Assembly: GCA_021773655.1 (NCBI GenBank)
Contig: JAJFJX010000420.1
Span: 1 to 7,246, forward strand
DNA: 7,246 nucleotides
Reading direction: 5' to 3'
Source: Panacagrimonas sp.
GTDB lineage: Bacteria; Pseudomonadota; Gammaproteobacteria; Nevskiales; Nevskiaceae
The notes beneath the pieces are model-generated. The model saw only the letters and a program-made list of their open reading frames with translations. It did no database searches and was not told where the DNA came from. This document shows, piece after piece, positions 1-4,746 of this stretch. Within the stretch, counting starts at the first letter, position 1. Each line of letters opens with the position of its first letter. The position numbers were made by a program, and so were the translations under genes.

Positions 1-227
1 CGGTGTTCATGGCCACCGACATGGTCGGCTCGCCCATGACCCACCTCGGCTGCGTGCTCTACGGCGCGCTGATCGGCCTCTTGGTGGTGATTATCCGCAC
101 CTGGGGCGGCATGCCTGAGGGCGTGATGTACGCTATCCTGCTCGGCAACGCCGCGACGCCGCACCTCGACCGGCTGATCCGACCGACGGTCTATGGCACG
201 CGACGAGCCGCGGAGGCGTCGTCGTGA
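1..227 (+). CDS. rnfD: RnfD, electron transport complex membrane subunit (C-terminal end, 5' partial)
   Basis: This is the last 74-75 residues of the RnfD/NqrB family, entering from the left edge in the frame beginning at base 3. It reads FMATDMVGSP, then a hydrophobic segment (LYGALIGLLVVIIRTWGG), then PEGVMYAILLGNAATPHLDR and RPTVYG. The FMATD, PEGxxxAILLxNA, DR and RPxxYG blocks are those of the conserved RnfD C-terminus; the RPxxYG ending fits RnfD better than NqrB. RnfD is a polytopic inner-membrane subunit that, in the family, carries covalently bound FMN on a loop not contained here. The stop TGA (225-227) overlaps an upstream GTG start candidate for the rnfG frame (GTGA), indicating translational coupling. 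The GTG at base 3 is internal, not a start. Confidence 0.92.
   Translation, partial: VFMATDMVGSPMTHLGCVLYGALIGLLVVIIRTWGGMPEGVMYAILLGNAATPHLDRLIRPTVYGTRRAAEASS
212..216 (+). promoter_or_regulatory. Ribosome binding site for the GTG at 224 in the rnfG frame
   Basis: GGAGG lies 7 bases before GTG 224-226, which overlaps the rnfD stop. The ATG at 335 has no comparable purine-rich site (the preceding bases are GACCGACCTAGCCG). This site therefore argues that translation of the rnfG frame begins, or once began, at 224. Confidence 0.6.
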
Positions 228-331
228 GCGGCGCACCGGTCACCCCCGCCGCGGCGCCCGCGCCTACCGCGCCAGGTCCTACCGCGCCAGGTCCTACCGC
301 GCCGCTGCCCTCCGGCATCGGACCGACCTAG
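224..331 (+). other. Pro/Ala-rich leader reading frame in phase with rnfG, closed by TAG
   Basis: A GTG overlapping the rnfD stop opens a 35-codon frame rich in Ala, Pro, Thr and Gly, with PTAPG repeated. It ends at TAG 329-331, in the same phase as rnfG and only three bases before the rnfG ATG at 335. Two readings fit. It may be the original N-terminal cytoplasmic extension of RnfG cut off by a nonsense change; TAG is one base from TGG, Trp. Or it may be a coupled leader whose termination lets ribosomes restart at ATG 335. A Pro/Ala linker before the membrane helix is plausible for a protein tail. A sequencing error cannot be excluded. Confidence 0.5.
263..303 (+). repeat. 15-bp tandem repeat, 2.7 copies, in the rnfG leader
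   Basis: CCTACCGCGCCAGGT occurs at 263-277 and again identically at 278-292, followed by an 11-base partial copy at 293-303. In the leader frame it encodes PTAPG PTAPG PTAP. Being a multiple of three it preserves the frame, as expected of a slippage expansion in a flexible linker. Confidence 0.9.
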
Positions 332-334
332 CCG

Positions 335-1018
335 ATGTACCGCGCCTTGGTCGGCATCGGCGTGCTGTGCGGGCTGGCGATCGTCACCGTCTTCGAGGCC
401 ACCCGGTCGGTGATCGCGCGCAACCAGGCGGCGGCGCTCGAGCGTGCCGTCTTCCAAGTGCTGCCCGAGGCGGCCGCGAGCGTCACCTTCGGCTTCGCCG
501 GCGACGGCTTCGAGATCGTGGACGGAGAGGACGCGGCCGATGGCGAGCGGGTGTGGGCCGGCTACGACGCCGACGGCCGGCTGGTCGGCCTGGCGATCGA
601 GACCAGCGGCATGGGCTACCAGGACACGATCCGCCTGCTCTACGGCTACGCGCCCGAGCGCGATGCGGTGGTCGGCATCCGCGTACTCGAAAGCAAGGAG
701 ACGCCGGGCCTGGGCGACAAGATCGAGACCGACCCCGGGTTCCTGCGCAACTTCGAGCGCCTCGTCGTCGCCCTGGCGGCGGATGGCGCGTCGCTCGCCC
801 ACTCGATCGAGGTGGTGAAGCCAGGCGACAAGACCGAGCCGTGGCAGATCGACGGCATCACCGGCGCCACCATCTCGTCGATGGCGATCGGCGACATGCT
901 GCGCCGTAGCACCGAAGTGTGGATCCCGCGCCTGAGCCTGCATCTCGACGATTTCGCGTCGGCCCGGGCCGACGACGCGGCGACCGGCGCCACCGGGTCG
1001 GAGGCCGAAGATGTCTGA
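335..1018 (+). CDS. rnfG: RnfG, FMN-binding electron transport complex subunit
   Basis: The 227-residue product has one N-terminal membrane helix (about residues 4-20, ALVGIGVLCGLAIVTVF) followed by a periplasmic FMN-binding domain. Residues 122-129 (ETPGLGDK) and D173-x-x-T-G-A-T179 match the RnfG/NqrC family; Thr179 in the DxxTGAT flavinylation motif is the expected site where ApbE attaches FMN through a phosphoester bond. In the complex RnfG passes electrons between the membrane and periplasmic flavin centres. Residues after about 203 form a variable Asp/Ala-rich tail. The ATG at 335 is the first start after an in-frame TAG but lacks a good ribosome site; GTG 224 has one but is cut off by that TAG. 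The 3' end overlaps rnfE by 8 bases. If ATG 335 is used, the protein still keeps its membrane anchor and whole FMN domain. Confidence 0.9.
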   Translation: MYRALVGIGVLCGLAIVTVFEATRSVIARNQAAALERAVFQVLPEAAASVTFGFAGDGFEIVDGEDAADGERVWAGYDADGRLVGLAIETSGMGYQDTIRLLYGYAPERDAVVGIRVLESKETPGLGDKIETDPGFLRNFERLVVALAADGASLAHSIEVVKPGDKTEPWQIDGITGATISSMAIGDMLRRSTEVWIPRLSLHLDDFASARADDAATGATGSEAEDV

Positions 1019-1682
1019 CACTCACCTCGCCGGCGCCGCCGGTCCGAGCAGCACCGACGAATTCGTCAAGGGTCTGTGGCGCGAGAATCCGGTCTTCGTG
1101 CAGGCGCTCGGCATGTGCCCGGTGCTGGCGGTGTCGAATACCGCACTCAACGCCCTGGCCATGGGCCTGGCTACGCTCTTCGTGCTGGTGATGTCGAATG
1201 CCGTCGTGTCGCTGCTGCGCCGCTTCATTCCCAAGCAGGTGCGCATCGCCACCTACATCCTGGTCATCGCCACCTTAGTCACCATCGTCGACTACGCTAT
1301 CCAGGCGATCAGCCTCGAGTTGTACCGCGCGCTCGGAGCCTTCATCTCGCTGATCGTGGTCAACTGCCTGATCCTCGGCCGCGCCGAGTCGTTCGCGTCG
1401 AAAAACGGCATGGGTCGTTCGATCCTCGACGGCCTGGGCATGGGCATCGGTTTCACCGTCGCGCTGTTGGCGCTCGGCGCGGTGCGCGAGATCTTCGGCG
1501 CCGGCTCGCTGTTCGGTGTCCAGCTGTTCCACGACGCCTTCCAGCCGTGGGTGATGATGATCCTGCCGAGCGGCGGCTTCTTCACCCTCGCCGGCTGGCT
1601 GCTGCTTTTCAACTGGCTGCGCGCTCGCGCCGAAATCTCGAATACCGCGACGTCGGCCGACGCTCTGGAGGCGACACCATGA
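1011..1682 (+). CDS. rnfE: RnfE, electron transport complex membrane subunit
   Basis: The 223-residue integral membrane protein has about six hydrophobic segments. It contains the two family half-motifs GMCPVLAV (Cys36) and VVNCLILGRAE (Cys119). In the RnfA/RnfE and NqrD/NqrE family, such cysteines from the two paralogous subunits together hold an Fe or [2Fe-2S] centre in the middle of the membrane, carrying electrons across it. The start is supported by GGAGG at 1000-1004, 6 bases before ATG 1011, although it overlaps the end of rnfG. The stop overlaps the rnfA start (ATGA at 1679-1682). The length is near the family norm. GRAE after the second Cys and the conserved N-terminal ENPVFVQxLGMCP stretch favour RnfE over RnfA. 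Confidence 0.95.
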   Translation: MSDTHLAGAAGPSSTDEFVKGLWRENPVFVQALGMCPVLAVSNTALNALAMGLATLFVLVMSNAVVSLLRRFIPKQVRIATYILVIATLVTIVDYAIQAISLELYRALGAFISLIVVNCLILGRAESFASKNGMGRSILDGLGMGIGFTVALLALGAVREIFGAGSLFGVQLFHDAFQPWVMMILPSGGFFTLAGWLLLFNWLRARAEISNTATSADALEATP

Positions 1683-2260
1683 CCCAGGAGCCGCTGTGGT
1701 CGATCTTCATCGGCGCCAGCCTGATCAACAACTTCGTGCTCGCCTACTTCCTCGGCATCTGCCCGTTTCTCGGCGTCTCGGGCAAGCTCGAGACGGCGTC
1801 GCGCATGGGCGGTGCGGTGACCTTTGTCATGCTGGTCAGCTCGACCTGCGCTTACGGCATCAACGCGCTGCTGATCGCCATCGACGCACCGTACCTACGC
1901 CTGATCTCGTTCATCGCGGTGATCGCCTCGACCGTGCAGCTGGTCGAGATGTTCATCAAAAAGGTGAGCCCGGCGCTGTTCCGCTCGCTCGGCATCTTCC
2001 TGCCGCTGATCACCACCAACTGCGCTATCCTCGGGCTGACGCTGTTCCAGACCAACAAGGGCTACGGCTTCGTCCAATGCCTGGCCTACGCGCTCGGAGC
2101 CGGCGTCGGCTTCACCTTGGCGCTGGTGCTGATGGCCGGGGTGCGCGAGAAGCTCGAACTCGCCTCGACGCCCGACGTGGTGCGCGGCACCGCGCTCACC
2201 CTGGTGATCGCCGGCCTGCTGTCGATCACCTTCATGGGCTTCGCTGGCCTCGGAGGTTAG
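1679..2260 (+). CDS. rnfA: RnfA, electron transport complex membrane subunit
   Basis: The product is 193 residues, the usual RnfA length, with six predicted membrane segments. It opens with SIFIGASLINNFVLAYFLGICPFLGVS and has ITTNCAILG later; Cys28 and Cys115 are the ligands that pair with RnfE Cys36 and Cys119 for the intramembrane iron centre. It is the inverted-topology paralogue of RnfE. The start is ATG 1679, overlapping the rnfE stop by four bases, with GGAGG at 1667-1671. The same frame stays open far upstream inside rnfE, but that part has no family resemblance and is a shadow. Downstream, where rnfB follows in rnfCDGEAB clusters, a small Cys protein begins after 4 bases. Confidence 0.95.
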   Translation: MTQEPLWSIFIGASLINNFVLAYFLGICPFLGVSGKLETASRMGGAVTFVMLVSSTCAYGINALLIAIDAPYLRLISFIAVIASTVQLVEMFIKKVSPALFRSLGIFLPLITTNCAILGLTLFQTNKGYGFVQCLAYALGAGVGFTLALVLMAGVREKLELASTPDVVRGTALTLVIAGLLSITFMGFAGLGG

Positions 2261-2264
2261 GGAG

Positions 2265-2543
2265 ATGGAGATGCTCGCATCGTACGCCACCGGCCTCACC
2301 GCCCTCGTCCTCGTGATGCTGGCGTGGGTCGCCGTCCAGGGCGCTTGGCGGCGCGCCTTCCCCGACGCCACAGGCGACCCCGACGCCCTGGCTGGGCGCC
2401 TGGGATGTTACGGCTGCCCGCGACGCGGCAGCGCCGGCTGCCGCCACGACTCTGCCTGCCGCCAAGACTCTGCCTGCCACGCTCGTCGACCCATCCGCGC
2501 TGCCGCGCCAACGCCGCACGCGGGGAATGAGGAGAGATCATGA
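2265..2543 (+). CDS. Small single-helix Cys-containing membrane protein in the rnf operon
   Basis: The 92-residue product has one hydrophobic segment near the N-terminus (about residues 8-28, ATGLTALVLVMLAWVAVQGAW), then a soluble tail with Cys48-Y-G-Cys51, Cys58, Cys64 and Cys70. I do not recognise a named family. The layout (short anchor plus clustered cysteines, beside rnfE/rnfA) recalls NqrM, which helps place iron in the NqrD/NqrE centre, and superficially the anchor plus first Cys cluster of RnfB, but it is much too short for RnfB. The last two Cys lie in an 18-bp tandem duplication, so only CxxC and Cys58 look ancestral. GGAGG at 2252-2256 supports ATG 2265; ATG 2271 with GGAG at 2261-2264 is an alternative. 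The stop overlaps the FNR gene (ATGA). A maturation or electron-transfer role for the complex is inference from position. Confidence 0.7.
   Translation: MEMLASYATGLTALVLVMLAWVAVQGAWRRAFPDATGDPDALAGRLGCYGCPRRGSAGCRHDSACRQDSACHARRPIRAAAPTPHAGNEERS
2439..2480 (+). repeat. 18-bp tandem repeat inside the small Cys protein gene
   Basis: TGCCGCCACGACTCTGCC (2439-2456) is followed directly by a copy with one change, C to A (2457-2474), and a six-base start of a third copy. It codes CRHDSA then CRQDSA, so each duplication adds one cysteine to the tail. Confidence 0.85.
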
Positions 2544-3436
2544 CCGAACCCACGGCACTCGGAAACGAAGCGGTCCACCACCTGCACGACTACAACATCG
2601 ACGTCCGCCACACGGCGACGGTGGTCTCGAGCGAACGGATCACACCCACGGGGTCCGACGCCGAGGTGCGCGAGTTGGTGCTCGAGATCGATCTGCCCGA
2701 CTTCGACTACCGGGTCGGCCAGAGTGTCGGCGTGCTTGCCCCCGCGCCACCCGACTTCGGTGCCGAGCACCACCTGCGCCTCTACAGCGTCGCCGACCTG
2801 CCCGAGCGCGGACCGACCGGTCCGCCGCGCATCGTGCTGTGCGTGCGCCGCTGCACCTACACCGACAGCTACAGCGGCGAGGAGTACCCCGGGGTGGCGT
2901 CGAATTACCTCTGCGACCTGGCGCCCGGCGACACGCTGACCCTCACCGGTCCCTACGGCCTGCCGTTCGCGGTGCCCGACGAGCTCGACGCCAACTTGGT
3001 GCTGATCGGCACCGGCACCGGCATCGCACCGTTCCGCGCCCTGGTCAAGCACATCTACCGCGACGTCGACGGCTGGACCGGCCGCGTGCTGCTGTTCTAC
3101 GGTGCCAAGAGCGGCCTCGAGCTGCTGTACATGAACGACGCGCGCGACGATTTCTCGCAGTATTACGACGAGGAGACCTTCGAAGCTTTCCGCGCCCTCA
3201 GCCCGCGTCCGCATTGGGGCGATCCGATCGCCTGGGACGACGCCATCGCCGAGCGTGGCAGCGAGTTGCTCGAGATGCTCGGCCAGCCGAAGACCTACGT
3301 CTACGTCGCCGGCCTCGAGAAGATGCGCCCCGAGCTCGACGCCGTCTTCGCCGGCCTCGCCGGCTCGGCCGCGAAATGGCAACGCCGCAAGGCCGAGCTG
3401 ATGGCCGGCGAGCGCTGGGTCGAGCTCCTCTACTGA
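2540..3436 (+). CDS. Plant-type ferredoxin-NAD(P)+ reductase-like flavoprotein of the rnf operon
   Basis: The 298-residue soluble product has the FNR fold. The FAD domain carries RLYS (80-83) and a GVxSNYLC block (118-125). The NAD(P) domain carries GTGTGIAPFR (157-166), LLFYGAK (184-190) and VYVAGLEKM (254-262), and ends WVELLY with a terminal Tyr298, as in plant and cyanobacterial FNR where it stacks on the flavin. RALSPR (218-223) sits where FNRs bind the NADP 2'-phosphate through a Ser-Arg pair, but the following Lys/Tyr pair is not evident, so NADP versus NAD preference is open. No [2Fe-2S] domain or membrane helix is fused, unlike NqrF. The start ATG 2540 has GAGGAG at 2529-2534 and overlaps the preceding stop. 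Co-transcription with rnfDGEA suggests it exchanges electrons between NAD(P)H and ferredoxin or the complex itself. A stand-alone oxygenase reductase is less likely here. Confidence 0.85.
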   Translation: MTEPTALGNEAVHHLHDYNIDVRHTATVVSSERITPTGSDAEVRELVLEIDLPDFDYRVGQSVGVLAPAPPDFGAEHHLRLYSVADLPERGPTGPPRIVLCVRRCTYTDSYSGEEYPGVASNYLCDLAPGDTLTLTGPYGLPFAVPDELDANLVLIGTGTGIAPFRALVKHIYRDVDGWTGRVLLFYGAKSGLELLYMNDARDDFSQYYDEETFEAFRALSPRPHWGDPIAWDDAIAERGSELLEMLGQPKTYVYVAGLEKMRPELDAVFAGLAGSAAKWQRRKAELMAGERWVELLY

Positions 3437-3498
3437 GCCTCGGGTCGGCGCCGCAACTCAAGGCGCTGGGGAGTGCCGAACCGGCGGTGTCCGCTGAG

Positions 3499-3516
3499 GC
3501 CACCCCTCCGGGTGGC
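3499..3516 (+). terminator. Possible hairpin downstream of the operon (weak)
   Basis: GCCACCC-CTCC-GGGTGGC forms a perfect 7-bp GC-rich stem with a 4-base loop, 63 bases after the FNR stop. There is no T run after it, so intrinsic termination is doubtful. It could instead mark the junction with the truncated gene that starts at about 3517. Confidence 0.25.
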
Positions 3517-3929
3517 GACAGGCTTCTGGCAGGCCGGGCTCGAGAATGTCGTCACCTTCGCGGTCGGGCTCATCCCGTGGATCTGTCGCGTCGTCGACTA
3601 CGGCCGCGTCGGTGTGACCTACGGCTGCAAGGCGGTCAACGTCGCCGCCGTCTCCCCCCGTGACCGCTTCGACGCCTTGAACGAAGTGTTCCTGAGCGCC
3701 ATCTGCGAGCGTTGGCTCGGCAAGGGCGCCTCCCGCCAATCCGACAGTTTCCTGTCGCTAACCCTGTCGGTGGACAACCAGATCATCCACCCCCACCAGA
3801 TGGGCCGAGCTGGCAGCGGCCCACCTCGACAGGTTCCTCGCCCTGCTCCAAACCCGGTGGCAAGGCTGGCTCGAACACGAAGCCGAGCTGTCTCGCCGTG
3901 GCGGCATAGAGCCGACCGTACACGGCTGA
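3517..3929 (+). pseudogene. Remnant resembling the C-terminal half of an octopine/opine dehydrogenase
   Basis: From about 3517 the frame reads FWQAGLENVVTF, then GLIPWICRVVDYGR, then SFLSLTLSVDNQIIHP. It then continues sensibly only if one C of the five-C run 3790-3794 is skipped, giving HPTRWAELAAAHLDRFLALL and an end at TGA 3927-3929. The LPW-x-CR-x-x-x-YG block and the N-x-IIHP block resemble the middle and C-terminal domain of NAD/NADP octopine/nopaline dehydrogenase-type proteins (normally about 400 residues, joining an amino acid to a keto acid). The identification rests on memory of these blocks. The N-terminal Rossmann part with GxGxxG is absent: upstream is the FNR end and a hairpin, with no room for it. 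A 5' deletion plus a frameshift make it a dead gene. The uncorrected frame instead runs on, open, into the next gene. Confidence 0.5.
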
Positions 3930-3950
3930 GGCACACCGACGGCCGTTTGA

Positions 3951-3969
3951 CTATGCTCTTGAAGCATAG
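3951..3969 (+). promoter_or_regulatory. Perfect 7-bp inverted repeat overlapping a TTGACT box
   Basis: CTATGCT-CTTGA-AGCATAG is a perfect palindrome with a 5-base spacer, 28 bases before the ATG at 3998. TTGACT (3947-3952), like a -35 box, overlaps its left arm, but no good -10 box sits at the expected spacing. It could be a repressor operator or a short hairpin in the 5' leader. It is noticeably less GC-rich than the operon. Confidence 0.35.
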
Positions 3970-3997
3970 CAAGGTCGTTGAAAGTGGAGATCAGATC

Positions 3998-4669
3998 ATG
4001 ATCAGGCATCGCTCGGTTGTCGCAGTGATGCTCCTCCTGGGAGCAGCGCCTTCGACGGTTCCGGCTGATGACTTTTACGCCGCAAGGGGAGAAGAGCTAT
4101 TGCGTCTCGATCCCAGCCAGGGGATTGGCCCGGGCAGACTTGTGTTCGAGCCAGAAACAAAAATTATTGGCCCGGGCAGACTTGTGTTCGGGCCAGAAAA
4201 AAAACTTATTGGCCCGGGCAGACTTGTGCTCGAGCTAGCAACAGAAGTTATTGGCTCGGGCAGACTTGTGTTCGAGCCAGAAACAGAAGTTATTGGCTCG
4301 GGCAGACTTATGTTCGAGCCAGGAACGAGCCCGACACGCACCTTCGAGACTGGCGCCAAGCACCTATACAGCAGCAGTGTTCAGCCGATCAAGCTGCCGC
4401 CGAGAAGCCCAAGTCTGAATGCTTACGCAGAGCGTTTTGTACGGTCGATCAAAGAGGAGTGTCCCGATCGAGTCGTTGTGCTCGGTGAGAACCACCTACG
4501 CTTCCTCGTTCAGGGGTACGTCGAGCACCACCATGACGAGAGAAACCACCAAGGGCTCGACAACCAACTGCTGAGTCGGGCACCGCCAGCGGCAAGCCAA
4601 GAGGTCGTGGTTCAGCGGCGCGAGCGTATCGGTGGATTACTGAATTACTACCACCGCGAGGCCTCCTGA
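3998..4669 (+). CDS. Chimeric ORF: signal peptide + 14-residue repeats + transposase C-terminus
   Basis: The 223-residue frame starts at ATG 3998 with GGAGA at 3986-3990. Residues 1-23 look like a signal peptide (MIRHR, then VVAVMLLLGAAP, cleavage near VPA-DD). Residues 43-110 are about five 14-residue repeats of the type IGPGRLVFEPETKI, encoded by 42-bp DNA repeats. From about residue 127 it becomes the end of a DDE integrase-core transposase: IKLPPRSPSLNAYAERF, Glu145 as the probable third catalytic acid, ERNHQGL and RRERIGGLLNYY. The catalytic Asp residues are missing, so it cannot transpose. The most likely origin is a secreted-protein gene broken by an IS, with deletion of the IS 5' part leaving an accidental in-frame fusion. 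ATT, AGA and CTT codons in the repeats are unlike the GC-rich neighbours. Whether any stable protein is made is unknown. Confidence 0.55.
   Translation: MIRHRSVVAVMLLLGAAPSTVPADDFYAARGEELLRLDPSQGIGPGRLVFEPETKIIGPGRLVFGPEKKLIGPGRLVLELATEVIGSGRLVFEPETEVIGSGRLMFEPGTSPTRTFETGAKHLYSSSVQPIKLPPRSPSLNAYAERFVRSIKEECPDRVVVLGENHLRFLVQGYVEHHHDERNHQGLDNQLLSRAPPAASQEVVVQRRERIGGLLNYYHREAS
4124..4326 (+). repeat. 42-bp tandem repeat array, 4.8 copies, hairpin-forming
   Basis: Units start at 4124, 4166, 4208, 4250 and 4292, exactly 42 bases apart; the last is cut at about 4326. Each begins ATTGGCYCGGGCAGACTT. Unit positions 3-30 fold as an RNA hairpin: an 11-base arm UGGCYCGGGCA, loop GACUUG, and an 11-base return arm of the UGUUCGRGCCA type, with two G-U pairs. 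Copies 2, 4 and 5 pair fully (C-G or U-A at the variable pair); copies 1 and 3 have one C/A mismatch. The hairpins lie at 4126-4153, 4168-4195, 4210-4237, 4252-4279 and 4294-4321. The frame stays open because 42 is divisible by three. Confidence 0.95.
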
Positions 4670-4698
4670 AAGCTCGGCTGATTTTTTGCACCCTACGA
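4376..4698 (+). mobile_element. 3' fragment of an IS481-like/integrase-core insertion sequence
   Basis: From about 4376 to the stop at 4669 the sequence encodes the last ~95 residues of a DDE (rve-type) transposase: LPPRSPSLNAYAERFVRS, IKEEC, ENHLRFLVQGYVEHHHDERN, HQGL and RRERIGGLLNYYHR. The end of the element probably lies in the AGCTCGGCTGATTTTTTGCA stretch right after the stop. The left two-thirds of the transposase and the left terminal inverted repeat are missing: the reverse complement of this end is not found upstream in 3437-4375. The element is therefore truncated and immobile. Family placement is by overall C-terminal style and could be another integrase-core group. Confidence 0.7.
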
Positions 4699-4746
4699 CC
4701 ACCGGGATGCCGCATAAGAGTTCGGCCGAGTTTTTGCACGCTACGC
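4671..4746 (+). repeat. Two imperfect 28-bp direct repeats at the IS end
   Basis: AGCTCGGCTGATTTTTTGCA plus CCCTACGA (4671-4698) recurs 48 bases later as AGTTCGGCCGAGTTTTTGCA plus CGCTACGC (4719-4746), with about five differences. The similarity stops after 28 bases. The first copy abuts the transposase stop, so it is probably the IS right end; the second, in the same orientation, may be the end of a second, related element that lost everything else. Confidence 0.75.

Noticed and set aside
191..1021. Long minus-strand open frame opposite rnfG
   Set aside because: It is low-complexity Arg/Gly/Asp/His-rich protein, typical of the reverse frame of GC-rich genes; rnfG has clear family motifs on the plus strand.
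1076..1678. In-frame upstream extension of rnfA within rnfE
   Set aside because: It is Arg/His/Pro-rich with no family resemblance; ATG 1679 with its ribosome site gives the exact 193-residue RnfA.
2408..3382. 324-codon minus-strand open frame opposite the FNR gene
   Set aside because: Composition is that of an antisense shadow and it has no domain motifs, while the plus strand has full FNR motifs.
1..3436. Na+-NQR (nqrBCDEF) rather than Rnf
   Set aside because: The RnfD ending RPxxYG, RnfG and RnfE/RnfA lengths and motifs, and the lack of a fused NqrF, fit Rnf; the NQR similarity is the shared family ancestry.
3473..3997. Upstream part of the single long frame running from GTG 3473 to 4669
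   Set aside because: It mixes the opine dehydrogenase-like remnant with out-of-frame sequence; a signal peptide and ribosome site make ATG 3998 the credible start.
4126..4240. Minus-strand intrinsic terminator (hairpin followed by a run of T from the A8 tract)
   Set aside because: The T run starts about seven bases after the stem and occurs at only one unit junction; no minus-strand gene ends here.
4124..4326. CRISPR array
   Set aside because: There are no unique spacers: repeat and linker are both similar in every unit and the period is only 42 bases.
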